Shown piece after piece: positions 22,355 to 35,500 of a DNA stretch of 64,000 nt. The notes under the pieces were generated by a model. That model did no database searches. It was not told the origin of the DNA and saw only the letters and a list, made by a program, of their open reading frames with translations. Source of the stretch: Halichoerus grypus (Eukaryota > Chordata > Mammalia > Carnivora > Phocidae). The number at the start of each line of letters is the position of its first letter. Position 1 is the stretch's first letter. Both the position numbers and the translations under genes were made by a program. Location: contig NC_135713.1 of the NCBI RefSeq assembly GCF_964656455.1, positions 187,420,187 through 187,484,186 on the forward strand, given 5' to 3'.

Positions 22355-22555
22355 TGTTTTTGTTGTTAAAAATTTTATTCATTTGACAGAGAGAGTACAA
22401 ACGGGGGAGGGGGGTGTGACAGGCAGACTGTGAGGGAGAAGCAGACTCTTCTTCGCTGAGCAGGGAGCCCGATGCAGGACTCGATCCCAGGACCCTGGGA
22501 TCATGACCTGAGCTGAAGGCAGACGCTTAACTGACTGAGCCACTCAGGAGCCCCC
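22355..22555 (-). repeat. Can-SINE
   Basis: A reverse-strand Can-SINE in STARD3 intron 1 ends with GACTGAGCCACTCAGGAGCC. Its CT block has diverged. Confidence 0.9.
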
Positions 22556-22599
22556 CATTTTAAGCATTTTTAAGGGCATGGTTCCAAGGCATTAAGTAT

Positions 22600-22745
22600 A
22601 TTAATGGTGCCTTTATTTAATGCTTCTGAGGAAACTGAGTCTCAGAATGGTTATGTTTGCTCCAGATTGCACAGCTCATAAGGGCAGACTGAGATTTGAA
22701 CCCTGACCTCAGAGTCCAGCTCTCTTTCCACAGTGTCAGCTGCCT
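22600..22745 (+). repeat. MIR SINE
   Basis: GAGGAAACTGAGTCTCAGAA and TTGCACAGCTCATAAGGGC mark a plus-strand MIR directly after the Can-SINE. Confidence 0.8.
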
Positions 22746-24129
22746 GCTGTTACCTACCCTGAGTCTGGGACCCTACCTGAAAGTTCCTCTTGCTCTCTGG
22801 CCAATAGTGGCATTTCCTGGGGTAAGAGAAGGCCTGGCAGGCCCTGGGCTCCCATGCCTGCCTCTCCCCTTTGCCCCAGGAGCTGAAAGAACTGGAGTAA
22901 TCCAGGGTGGATTGCCCCCTCCTCCTCACCCCTCTTTCTCTTGCAATCTGGGATGATAAAACTTGCAATTTCCTCACCCCCTTCCCCAAGCCTGAGCAGC
23001 TCAGCTTCTCCTAAAACACACATCGAGTGAGTGTCAAGTCTGCAGCCGACCCCAGGTAGACTCCTTCACCCCACATGTGCTGTTCTCCCAACGCCTGGGC
23101 AGGGGCTTGGGTGGGGCAGGGGGTGCTGCTCCCAGGGGCCCGGGTGGCAGCCCTGCTGTCTCCAGCCCACAACACTCATTCCTGCCTCCCCCTCAGCAGG
23201 ATGGGGGGCACGTGGGGTGGAGGCCAGCTGCCACCTTCTGCCCCCAGGGCCAGGGGACCAGAGACCAAGCGCTTTGGGGACCGCTCAGAGCAGTTCCAGG
23301 CCGAGATGATTTCTACCTCCTAGACTGGCAGGTGGTCTGATGGAGCTCAGAGACCTTTTGAAGTCATCTGAATGGGCAGTTTTCAAACTGGGCCCAAGGA
23401 AGTGCCCCTGGGGTGACCCTGGGGTTGGAGGAATGGCTGCCCAGTGGGGCTCTCTGTGGCCACCTTCTGTGGCAGGACCCATAGCAGTCCCGTTTTTATC
23501 TTTCTTCTATTCAAGATTCTAAGTAAGGTTTTCTTCTCTTCCCTTCTCTTCTCTTCTCCTCTCTTCTCTTTTGACATTTCTCTTGCTTGAAAAAGGGGGT
23601 TTGAAAAGCACTGACTTTTTCCCCCAGATAAATAAACAGGGGCTTGGTGAGGACTTGCCCAGTTATTCGGGGTTAGTGGCTGCCGCATGCCTGGGGCTCA
23701 GGTCTTCATTCCTGACCGGGGCTCCTTCTACTCTACAAGCTCTTCTTTGGATTCTGAGCAGCTTTCATGGTGGAGGGTGATCTGGAACCCCCCTCTCTCT
23801 GCCTCTTGGCCAGCTGCCCCCAGCCCTGCTTCCGAGGCCCCGTGCCTGGCTCCCACACACCCGTGTCTGCAGCTCTCCCGGGCTCCCCCAGCACCTTTGC
23901 TCTCAGCCCCCATCTGCGTCTCTCGCTTCACCAAGGACGTCTGCATGTGCGAGTGTCGGTGCTCCCGCAGCATCTCACATCAGGCTGCTGCCACCCGAGT
24001 CCCGTCCCCAGGGAGGGAGGGAGGGAGCCAGGGGCAATGCCAGACAGACTTGGGAGCAGCCCGGGAGGAGGGAAGCCACAGCACCCTGCAGTGAGGTCGA
24101 GAAGAGGGAGAGAAGCGGATAGGGAGGAT

Positions 24130-24178
<49 letters not shown>
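24130..24178. repeat. (CA)n microsatellite
   Basis: About 24 uninterrupted AC units lie in STARD3 intron 1. Length polymorphism is likely. Confidence 0.97.
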
Positions 24179-24184
<6 letters not shown>

Positions 24185-26589
24185 GCGGGAGGAAGGCAGG
24201 GTGAGACTGAGCTGAGGGCAGTGGAGACACTCACAGATGGGAGAGACCTGGAGAGGAAGACCAATAAAGATGGACACAGGAGTGGGACACAGAGACACAA
24301 AGATAGAAAGGTGGTTTGTGAGAGACAGGAAGGAGGAAGAGAAATGGAGACAGGCCTGGCAGCAAACAAGAGGGCTATTAGCGACAAGGAAATGTCACCC
24401 TCCCTGGAGCTGGGGCCCTGTCACAGTGAGAGATGCGCTGCACGTTCGGTCTGGCACCGGGTCCAGCTGATGGATGTGGGGGGGTTCCTGTGGCCGGCGG
24501 CCTGTCACATCCCCTCTCTGACTGCCTCCTTCCAGAGCTGGGCCCGGCTTTCCTTCAGTGCCCTCCGGATGAGCTGGGCATGGCAACCCCAAGAGTGTGC
24601 TATTGGGAGGTGGCCTTGTGCAGACGCCTCTGCTGAGAACAGTCCGCTCCTGTCCATTGGGGCTTGCACTGAGGCAGAGGGATGGACACACTGGCTTGCT
24701 CAGAATCCCCTGCCAGTCACAAATGGGGAGCTTGTTTGGGACCTGATAGATTGAGGGGCCCCAGAAGGTAGTAGACATAACAAAGGTATGAGGGGATAGC
24801 AGATCGGGGTGGGGGGGATACTGGTTAGGTCTTGCCTTCCCGGGATTGGAGACCAACATCCAGGGTTCCCCTCCCACCGGCCCTCAAACCTGCCTCCTGG
24901 TGCTGGCATGAGAGAAGATTCAGGGAGACTCTGACGGAGCCCCAGAAGCGCGGGCACCACCACGCTATCCCTTCTGGCTCTGGACTGAGCCTTTTCTTCC
25001 CCCGCCCGGGGGACGGGGCCTCTGCAGGCTCTTTGCCAGCACATTGGTGGAGCAGAGACCTGGGGTCTGGGGGCTGTGCGGCAGGGAGGGAGTCCTTCGG
25101 GGGCCCCTGCCTCTAGCGTTCATAAGAGTTTTGGCCCCGTGGTCGCAGAGGCAAGGGGTGGTTCACCCCGTTCCCCCTTCTGTCTTGGCTGCCTCACAGA
25201 AGGCCCCATCCTGCCCTGAGTGGGCATGAAGCACAGCCGTGGGCACGGGGTTCTGGGGGCAGTGGAGCTCGGGGCTAGCCTCAGGCAGCGGCTGGCTCTT
25301 CTCTGTCAGGGTTTGCCCCATGTCTCGGCTGCATAGCATGGAGCTAAGGACCCGGAGACCCTCTGGAGCACCTGTTTACTCACCAGGCAATTCTCAGCAC
25401 CTCCTGGCTGCCGGGCCCGGTGCTAGGTGCTGGAGACAGCAGTGATCGGGCCCGGGAAAGCCCTGCACCGGGAGAATTGGCAGAACAAGGAATAAGACCC
25501 TGGCAGATTGTCACAGGCTCCGGGTCCCCATCATAGAGCTAGAGCAAGGCTGCTGTGCCTGGGGGGGGCAGGGGGGTGCTCTGAGGAGAACGAGGGGGGA
25601 CTTCTGAGCTGCTTGTTGGAAGGACTGGGGAGGGGAGAGCTAGGTGCAAGGCCCCGAGGCGGTGTCCAGCTGCCACACAGAGGGACCTAAAAGAAGGCCG
25701 GGGTGGTGGTGGTGGTGAGCCGCGCCTGCCTTGTCGGAGGAGCCTCGGGGCCCGGAGCTCGGGAAGAGCTGGGGGACCGCCCCACAGGGCCTGGACTGGA
25801 GGCTCTGGAACTGAGGGCTGTGATCAGTGTTTGGAAAACCTTTCTCTGTGCGAGACGCAGCCTGGAGACTCACCCCCTCGGCTATTGTATGTAACACCAG
25901 GGGAGCGGATGGTAGTTGGGCCCAACATTGTGGGGGGAGTCTAGGGAGAAGGGACCAGGATGTCCTCCCTCCTTACCCGCTGTCCCAGCGCAGAGCACTC
26001 AGAGACGCTGCTCTAGGAAGTCCCTCCCAGTTGCCATGGATCAGGGGGTGGGAGGGTAGGGCTGGCTGCTGGGAGGGAATGTGGCTTTGTGCTTGGCAAA
26101 CAAAGAACAGAGCTTGGGGCCCTCTTCTCCTGGGGGGGTGGGCAGGCCGAGAGGCTGTTGACAGGATCAGTGGCTGCACCACGGGATTGGGCTTGGCAGG
26201 GGCAGGCTGCGCCCTCAAGCAGTGGGGAGGAGCCCGCAGCCCTCCAAGGGTGAACCGTGGGGTCGCTGGGCTTTGCGGGGGGTGGGGGGGTGGGGGGGTG
26301 TTGTGCGGTGAGGAGGAATGAGAGAGAAGGATGCTCAAACCTCTCCAGCCCAGGAGTGGGGCTGCTGGAGAGAATTTGAGCTTAGAGGGCCCTGGGCTGC
26401 CCTGGGGTTGGGATGTGAGAGGGGGGCAGACGTATTTGGGAGCAAATGGTGTCCCTGGCGGGTTGGGGGAAGGAGGTTAGCGGGACCTCCAGGCCCTCAA
26501 CATGCGTGACCTGACCCAGCCACCCTGCCTCCCTGCAGCCTTGCAGCTGAGGCCCCGCCTTCCCCGCCGTGTGGTGGGGGCCCACCAGG

Positions 26590-29500
26590 ATGAACAAACT
26601 GTCTGCGGAGCTGGCCCGCGACTTGGAGCGCAGCCTGCCAGCCGTGGCCTCCCTCAGCTCATCGCTGTCCCACAGCCAGGGCCTCTCCTCGCACTTCCTC
26701 CCGCCCCCTCCGGAGAAGCGCCGTGCCATCTCTGATGTCCGCCGCACCTTCTGTCTCTTTGTCACCTTCGACCTGCTCTTCATCTCCCTGCTGTGGATCA
26801 TTGAGCTGAACGTGAGTGGGCCCAAGGCTGGGGCTGGGGCCGGGGCGGGGGCGGGGGGGGTCACCTGGGCCTTACTCCAGCTGCCACAAGGCAGGGTGGT
26901 CTCTGTGGCCGGGTGAATTTCCCAGTAAAATGAAGAATGGGAAGATAGGAACAGCCGTTCTCATCTTCCGAAGAAAAGGGAGCTCAGAGGGCTGGAGTCA
27001 TTTGTCTAAGGTCCTTCAGCAAGTAGGTGAAGAAGGGCAGAGTTTGAACCCAGACCCTCAGGCTGCTGCATTCCCACTCCTGACCGCTGCGCCAGACTGC
27101 CCTCTAGTGGGCACTCCTGAGGAAGCAGGAGAGAGCCCAGGGGACGGTGGTTGTGTTATTGAATCTTTGTCTTCTTTCTGGCCGGTGTTGCTCTCTGACT
27201 CCATTCATTCATTCATTCATTCACTCACTCTGTTAGCAGTTTTGGAACCCCTGCTGTAGCCCAGGCATTGTGCTAAGCGCAGAGGGTATCTGCGGGGCAA
27301 ACCAGTAAAAACTCCCAGTTCCTGGTGGTGCCTAGTTCTCCCTCCCGATTTGGACACAACTCCAGTGCCCCCCAGTTTGGCCTCTGCGGGCTTGGTGAGA
27401 TGCCGCTTCGCAGCCTGGAGGGGGAGCCACCTGTCCATGCTGCGTCCGCACCCTCCCCCCCGCTGGGCAGCGCTTGGCCAGCTGGTGGTGGCACCTGATC
27501 TCCAGGCACCGACAGGCCGGAGCAGGACCCCACCACAGAGGCAGGAGCCGAGAGAACAGAGCACCCCAGGCTCCGTCGGTCCCAGCTGCTCCTCTGTACT
27601 CACTGGGGGATGTCAGCAAGGGACTCGGCTTGCCTGAGCCTTCCCTTGTTTTCCTTCTGCACATTGGGTCAGAGTTCAGGATAGCAGGTGCCCTTCCTCC
27701 CGGCCTCAAGCTCGGGTGACAGGAAAACGATGACTTTGTTGAAAGAAGTGAGGAGTTGGGGGGAGGGGCTGGTTTAAGGGTGAAGAGGACAAGTGTGATT
27801 CTGGGCGTGTTCAGCTGGAGGGCTCTGGGGGTGACTGTCCTTTGTGCACAGAGATGAACTGGCACCTTCAACAAGATTGAGCCATGGGGGACCTCAGGGA
27901 CCATCTTATCAGTGAGAAAGTTGCGGCCCCACAAGGTCCAGGGCTGTTTGAAGAGCTTCTGATGTCTTAGGCATTCTTCCTTTTTAACAACATTTTTTTT
28001 TTAAGATTTATTTATTATTTTGCAAGAGAGAGAGAGAGACACACACACACACACAGAGACAGAGACTGGGACCCGGGGAGTGGGGGGAGGAGCAGAGAGA
28101 ATCTCAAGCAGACTCGGCGCTAAGTGCAGAGCCCAATGAGGGGCTCCATCCCACCACCCTGAGAGCACCACCCCGAGATCACGACCCGAGCCGAAACCAA
28201 GAGTCAGATATTCCGCCAGCTGCAGCCCCAGGCACCCCGTGAGGCATTCTTCCTTTTGAAGGTCCCATCCAGCATCAAAGTAAGCACTAAAAGTCACACA
28301 GCCCTCATTCAATACATATTATCTTGCCAGCAGACAGCTGAAAAAATTTTGATAATTTTACTTTTGAAATGATCTGGATGTACGGCTATAAAAGCTCAGG
28401 AGTCCTCATGCATCCTTGGGAATTCTTGCAAATGGAGAAAAGTCTGATCTCCAGATTGTTTTCAGATGTAATGAAAAGTTCAGGAAGCTGGACTTAGCCA
28501 TTAGTGGAGTTAGCCATCATGTTTCACTTGGTCGATACTCAATTAAAATGCGATTAATTTTTGGTTTTGTGGTTTTATTTTCATATTTTGGAGCATATAT
28601 GTTTTTAGTTCTTGAACAGGCTGAGTGTTTCCCAGTGGATACAAGGGCCCCAGCAGGGTTACAAGAGCCACGCAGGGTCTTGCGGCCAGAGACTGGCAGG
28701 GGCCAGGACTTGGCTCCCGAGTCAGGACGCTTTCGCCATCAGCACCTGCACGTGCCCAGGCAGGGGGAGACCTCTGAGGGGCCGCAGCTGTTAGGGCTCA
28801 GAGGCACCGTGGAGCCCAAGGGGGGCAAGAGGAGGCAAGAGGAGTAAGAGGAGGACCAAGCTGGGGTGTGGGGGGGTGTCAATGTGGGGGGGTGGCGCGT
28901 GAGACTCCATGGGACTCAGGGGGGTCCTGAGGTCAAAGCACACGGTGGGGGTGTGCAGGGGCGTTCACATGTCAATGAGGGGGCTGCCCAGACTGCTGGC
29001 TTCCGCTCTAAGCACCGGAATCACCTGGGAGCTTTATAAAAATCCCAGATGCTCAGCTCACACTGAGATTCGGACTCAGTGGTCTAAACATCTGTATCTT
29101 AATCAGCACCACCCCACACCTCAGTTTGGATCACCTGCCAGAGATTAGAAGCTCCCATCTAGGTGTCGTGAAGGGTCTTCACTTTTCAGCCTCCTGGGCT
29201 CCATTCCTCAGAGTCCTCTTGTGTCCTCCCTTCTCCAGGGGACTGGCAGAAGCCGAGGCCTGCCACCCCATTCCTCCTGAGAAGTCAGGCTGCAGTCTGG
29301 CTCTCAGTATCTGTCCAGATCCTCTCCCTCCCCAGCCAAGGTATCAGGAGTCCCATTGAAAATGTATGGGTAGCTGGGGCAGGGACGGGGGTGAGGGCGA
29401 GTCTGCTCACTCTGTCTCTGTTGCTAGCCGTTCCCTCTAGCAGCGTGATGGATTTTGCCCATTAAGCACAAACCTAATCAACTGATTTACCACCTGGGGC

Positions 29501-32500
29501 TCCGTCTGACACCGCTGCCCACCCCCGGTCCCTATCACCCCAGATGGATGGTTGGCTGGGAAGATGGAGCACCGTCATGGAGAGAGGGAGATGAGATTAT
29601 GTGAAAGGCCGGCTCCCAGCACCCAGTTGGCAACCCTACCTGCCTGCATGGGGCCTGTTGCCTCCCCTGCACAGCCCCAGGCCCTCCAGGCCTCTCCCTC
29701 CCTGGGCAGTGTGCCAACAGGTGTCAGTGCTGGAGCCAGGCCCTGCCCGTCGGGGTTGCCTGGGTGCTTGGAGGAACGACACTAGTGCTGGGGTCTCAGG
29801 CCTTGGCTGGGCTCCCTTGGTGCTTTGGGGCCTTCCTTGGGCAGTGGCTTATCATCTCCAGGTTCCACACTCCCCCTGCCTCCTCCCTATTCCCAGAGGT
29901 GAGGGCACCCCTGGGGACTTGGTTCTGCCTACAGAGCCGCTCGTATCTCCCTCTTCCAGACCAACACAGGCATCCAGAAGAACCTGGAGCAGGAGATCAT
30001 CCACTACAACTTTAAAACTTCCTTCTTTGACATCTTTGTGAGTGGCCTTAGGGAAGGGGTCCCGGGGGCAGAGATGGTGCAGGGACATGACCCTGGCTGG
30101 ATTCTCTTCTTTCTGCAAGGCACATTCTAGTCTAGTCGGGGAGACTTGACTCCCATCCTCAGGGAGCCCTCAGTATTCGGAAAGTTCCTAATCAAGGCCC
30201 TCCCTTCAGAGAGCCTCAAGTGTGAGGGGGAAGAATAGACCCCTGTCCAAGAAGGTCATGTCTAAATCATCCACTAAGAAACACTGACTCAGCCATTCCC
30301 TCCCGAGGCATCACACCCATGTAGAGGGAACCTGGGGAGCAGGACCGGAGGGGGCGGTCAGCCTTCAGCTGGAGCAGGGGGCATTGGCTTGCCTGTGATG
30401 GCTTGTGTGTCCCCTGCCCGCCCCTCCCCCCGCCCCCCCACCAGGTCTTGGCCTTCTTCCGCTTCTCGGGACTGCTTCTGGGCTACGCCGTGCTGCGGCT
30501 CCGGCACTGGTGGATGATTGCGGTAAGAAGCCCTTCTGGCGGCTCGAGGGCCCTGGCGGGGCTGGTGTGAGGGGGCTGGTGTGAGGGACGGTGTAGAGGA
30601 GGACTCACTCCCCAGCCCATTTTCCCTCTCTCCCTCCTTCCCTCCCCTGGGCAGGTCACCACGCTGGTGTCCAGTGCGTTCCTCATCGTCAAGGTCATCC
30701 TCTCTGAGGTCAGTGGCTCAGGGTCAGGCTGGCCTGGTGGGCCTCTTGCCAGAGGGATGGGCTTCTCCTAAGAAGGGACCCTTTCTCTGACTTGGGGCAT
30801 CTGTCCCTGTTGTCAGCTTGGGGTGAGGGGGAATCCTGTCCTTGATATTTCCAAGGAATCATCTTCACTGGCTTCCGCCACCTGTCCCTCTGCAACCCCA
30901 AGAACAAAAAGTTCTTCTGCCAGCCTAACCTCAGTTTATCCTGCTGCAGAATTCATTCATCAATCTCAGATGCATGTGCCACAGAGGGTCCCCAAGCAGC
31001 TGGTCCCAGGAGTGGGGAGTGTGCCAGAGCTAGTAGCCCCTAGAGGGGACTCTGCGTTTGGGGTGACCCCCTGCTGTGGAGCTCAGCCCCCTTCCTCCAC
31101 AGCTGCTCAGCAAAGGGGCGTTTGGCTACCTGCTCCCGATCGTCTCCTTTGTCCTTGCCTGGTTGGAGACCTGGTTCCTTGACTTCAAAGTCCTACCGCA
31201 GGAGGCCGAGGAGGAGCGATGTGAGTCCTGGGGAAGGGGTGCAGGGAGGGTCATCGCGGCCCCAAGAGAGGAGAGTTTTGGGCATGAGAGCCAGTTCTGA
31301 GCTATCTTGCCAACTCTGAACAGCCTCCCAGAACCTAAGGGTGAGCTTGGAGTGGGGGGACCCCAGGCTGCTAAGGCATGACTGCCCTTGTTCTGAAACA
31401 ATGGCTGCCTGTGTCTGCTCCCCCAGGGTATCTTGCTGCCCAGGCTGCTGTCGCCCGTGGACCCCTACTCTTCTCTGGCGCTCTGTCCGAGGGCCAATTC
31501 TATTCACCCCCAGAATCCTTTGCAGGTGAGGGCTGGTGGGTGGGAAACTGCTTCAGCGAGGGTCTTTATGAGAAGTGGGTTGGCTGGGTCTATTTGTTCT
31601 GTTCCTTCTTTCAGCTCCTTGGGGAAAGTGAGCACCCCTCTCCCTTTCTATCCCCCCGCAGTCTTGTACCCCGCTACCTCCCCACAGTCTGTCCCCACAC
31701 CTTCCTGTTGTCATCTGTACTTGTTTTCCGCAGGGTCTGACAATGAATCTGATGAAGACGTTGGGAAGAAAAGCTTCTCTGCCCAGGTATTTGGCTGCCC
31801 GCCCCCACCTGACCTTTGGAGTGGGCACCCTGGAGAAGGTGCCAGTGCTGGGCTTAGCCAGGGTGGGCAGGGGCCTCCCCGAAGAGGATGGACCTCAGGT
31901 GGCCCGAATGCCAGTCAGCGTGCACCTGAGTGTCTGTCCCACCGTCAGTCAGGCCCACTGGGCCGCCTCATACTGGGGCCTAAGGGGGGCAGCCACGACC
32001 ACAGCACCTGGGGCCCCCACAGGGCCTGAGAGACCAACCCAGACTCCATGTGTATGGAGTATCTGGAGAAAGAACTGGTCACGAACAAGGGGGCGGGCAG
32101 GCCCCAGGCTGATCCTGTCCTGCCTCTCCTCCTGGGCCAGGAACGGGAGTACATCCACCAGGGGAAGGAGGCCATGGCGGTGGTGGACCAGATCTTGGCC
32201 CAGGAGGAGAACTGGAAGTTTGAGAAGAACAATGTAAGAAAGCTCTCTCCCACCTGACCCGCCATGTGTGTTGAGAGTTTTTGCTTTCTCTTCTGAGGCC
32301 CGAGAAGCCCAAGGATGGCCCAGGTTGGAACCATATTCCTGTGCCAGGAGAGGGGGCTGGGCCCTGGGGTCGCCGCTTGGCAGGAGGTGGGGCCGGATCA
32401 GATGTTTCCAGGGTGCCTTCCCCCTGCGGCACTGCCCCGCGCCCACCCTTGGCTTCCTGTGCTCTGCTCGCTCAGCTCTGGCTTCGAAGGGGAAGCCAGG

Positions 32501-35500
32501 CTTCGGCCCTGTGTCCAGTGTATTGTTTCATGAGCAAAACAACATTATCTGAAGAGATGGCAGTGAGCTTGGAGAATGGGGGACACGTCACCATCCCTCT
32601 GTGTGGCCAGTCCCTCGGGCGGCCCTGGCCGGCCTGGAGACACAGGTCTTCGTGGTCGCGGCTGCAGCTGTGCTTCTGTCCTTTAACTTGACATCAAAAG
32701 CCTTTCCTCATTGCTGGACGTTTGTCAGAACCACTGTTTTTTAATGGCTGCCTGAATATCGCTGAACTGGAGTTTTCCACCCTGAGCTATTACGAAGCTG
32801 CCCTATTTGGGCGCCCATTCCTTCCCTACCAGCCCACCCTGCGTGCCCTCCCCCTGCCCTCCGCCCACCTCCCTATCACCCTTCTGTCTCTGCCACAGGA
32901 ATATGGGGACACCGTGTACACCATCGAGGTTCCCTTTCACGGCAAGACATTCATCCTGAAGGTGAGTGAGGGAAGCAGGTGTCCTGGAGGGTCCTGGAGC
33001 CTCCTGCTCTGTCTGAGGTTTCAGCAAGGGGCTGAGGGGCCTTCTGGCAGGTTTCTCCGCACCAAGAGGGGAGGGCTGCTGTGCGCAAGCATGTCTGGCC
33101 CCATCCAGCCCCTCTGTCCGCCCTGCCGCAGACCTTCCTGCCCTGCCCCGCCGAGCTGGTGTACCAGGAGGTGATCCTGCAGCCGGAGAGGATGGTGCTG
33201 TGGAACAAGACTGTGACCGCCTGCCAGGTGAGCCGGTCCGGGGGGCCCAGCCTGGCCACCGCTCAGGGCAGGGGCACAGCAACATGGCGGGTCAGGTGCA
33301 CTCATCCCCCAGCACGACCACGTCGTAGAACTGCTCCGTGCCTCAGCTTCCCCGTCTGTACAATGGGGCTGATAGTAATGGCACCTTCTGGAGAGGGTCT
33401 GGAGGATGGAGAGGGAGCACGTAGACAGAGCCCAGCCCAGGGCCTGGGAGTGGCTCTTAGTAAAGGGACCTGGACAGAGAGGAGGCTGGTCTGGGGGTTC
33501 TCTGAGGCGCTGGGACCCTTTCCCTGGGGTGTTCCTGGGCTGGGCTGTACCTCACATCTCTGCTGGCCTTTAGATCCTGCAGCGAGTAGAGGACAACACC
33601 CTCATCTCCTACGATGTCTCTTCGGGGGCCGCGGGCGGGGTGGTCTCCCCCAGGTGAGCACCACCAAGCCCCTCCTCTCAGGCAGGCCTCCTGCCCTTGG
33701 ATCGTGGGCTTGGCTCCCTGCTCCCAGTCTAACCCTCCCGCCCCCAGGGACTTCGTGAACGTGCGGCGCATCGAGCGGCGCAGAGACCGATACCTGTCCT
33801 CGGGCATCGCCGCCACGCACTGCGCCAAGCCCCCCACACACAAATACGTCAGGTGAGCCTTGCCTTGCCTGGAGTCATCCTGGCTGGCCCGTCCCCTGGT
33901 GGCTGTGAGGGCAGGGTAGGGCACAGCACGGACCGCAGGGCGCTTTTCCTGCCGAGGCCGCCTTCCTGTCCCCTGTCCTGCTGGGCTCTGCCCCTCCGAG
34001 CCCCTAGTCCTGGTAATCTGCTCTACGACCTGGAGACTGGGGGACTGAGGGCTGGAGCCCAATGCCCAGGCTGGAGGGTGGCTCCAGGGATAGCCTGAGG
34101 ACAGGGACGAGTCCATGGAGGGGGGCTGGGAGCCACGAGGTGGCGCTGGTCCAGGCGACCTGAGCAGAAGGCTCTGTGTCCTTACCTCCCTGCCTGAGTA
34201 GAGTTGGTCCCGCTGCCTTGCCTTTTCCCGGACTGCTCAGAGGTCCCCACGAAGGAAGGGGCACCTGTCCCGGGGCATTCTCCAGTTCTCCTGGTGCCTC
34301 ACCCTAGACCCCAGTGCTGCAGGCGGCCTCCTCCCCGATTCCCCGCTGTCCCCATCCTTCCTGGGGTTCCAGAGAGCACTGGGTGTTGAGTATGAGATTT
34401 GACAAACCAGACCCCTGGGTGACGAGCTGGCCTCTTTCTGGGCACCAACTTCCTTATCTGTGGCGTGGGCTGAGCGCGCTCAGTGGGGCTGTGGGGGAAC
34501 TGACTGGGGATGGGATGTGCCCTGCCCGCCTCCTGGGAAGGCGCCCCCTCCTGGAGCCCCCCCAGCACCACACTGCTCCCCGAGTCGGGCCTGGGTGAGA
34601 AAAGCGTGCACACCCCACCCCTCCCAGCCAGAGCTGACCGAGAATCCCTGCACAGAGAGGATGACGGCTGCCACCGGGGATGGGGTGGGGTGGGGTGGGG
34701 GGTTGCTGAGAAGGCTGTAGAAGGGGGAGCTGAGCCTCACAGGGTACGTGGAGGGCTGTATCCTGGGGCCTCTGGGACACCTGCTCTGGGCCCTGCTCAG
34801 GCTGAGTGGCAGTTGCTAGACCAGTAGCTCCCTTCCCTCTTTTACCCCAGTCCAGGATGGGCCAAGAATGGGGTGTGGGGTCAGGTCAGAGGCCTTGCCT
34901 GGCTCCAAGGTGCCCCCCAATGGTGCTTTTCTCGTAGGGGAGAGAATGGTCCTGGGGGCTTCATCGTGCTCAAGTCAGCCCATAACCCCCGAGTCTGCAC
35001 CTTCATCTGGATCCTGAATACAGATCTCAAGGTGGGGCTGCGGGGCTGCGGGGCTGCAAGGCCGGCTCGGGATAGTAGAGACGCTGCTGGGGCGCTTGGG
35101 TGGGGCCTCCTGTCATGCTCAGGACCTCACCTACCCCGCCTCCTCTCTTACGCTCAAATTGGGGGCCGGGTCAAGATGGTGTCCTGAGTTGCTGGAGGGC
35201 CTGTGTGTCCCTTTACCTCTGAGTGTCGAGGCCCTGTGGAGCGGTGGCTGACTGCCAAGCCGGCCCCTCCTAGGTCTGTTTGTGTGGCTGGTGCCAAGAG
35301 CCGGCACAGCGTGTTCTTTCTGCCAGGGGTGAGGGGGAGAGGGTGGCTTAGGCTGCGTTCCAGAGCGGCACCTGCACCTGCTGCTCTGACCCAGGGTACC
35401 CGCCACGCCCCACCCCCGCTGGTGCCTGTTCGGAGGGGGGAGCCCCTGCTGAGGGCAGGCCATCCTGAAACTTCCTCCCACCTTCCCGCAGGGCCGCCTG

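Larger units (their letters stand above)
16348..26538 (+). other. STARD3: STARD3 intron 1, no coding content
   Basis: This 10.2 kb intron contains an L2 (17505-17900), MIRs, two Can-SINEs, an unassigned ancient repeat (about 20800-22060) and a CA microsatellite. No frame in it shows splice context or a recognisable protein. Confidence 0.75.
16330..26550 (+). promoter_or_regulatory. STARD3: Spliced upstream ORF in the STARD3 leader
   Basis: Exon 1 carries ATG GCT GAC ATG GAG CAG up to the donor at 16347. Joined to exon 2 at 26539 it becomes a nine-codon uORF that stops at TGA 26548-26550, 39 bases before the STARD3 start. A second AG six to eight bases downstream would start exon 2 at 26547. 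The uORF would then read through, out of frame with STARD3, to a stop ending at 26735 (about 68 codons), overlapping the main start. Acceptor use is not known. Confidence 0.5.

Noticed and set aside
23975..24298. CRISPR-like or satellite array around 24.1 kb
   Set aside because: It is a plain CA microsatellite, and the window is clearly a mammalian nuclear genome.
24128..24754. 208-codon frame through the CA repeat
   Set aside because: The Thr-His run is the microsatellite read as protein.
28416..28847. 143-codon frame in STARD3 intron 2
   Set aside because: It crosses from an AT-rich island into G+C-rich DNA with an abrupt change in composition, and resembles no protein I know.
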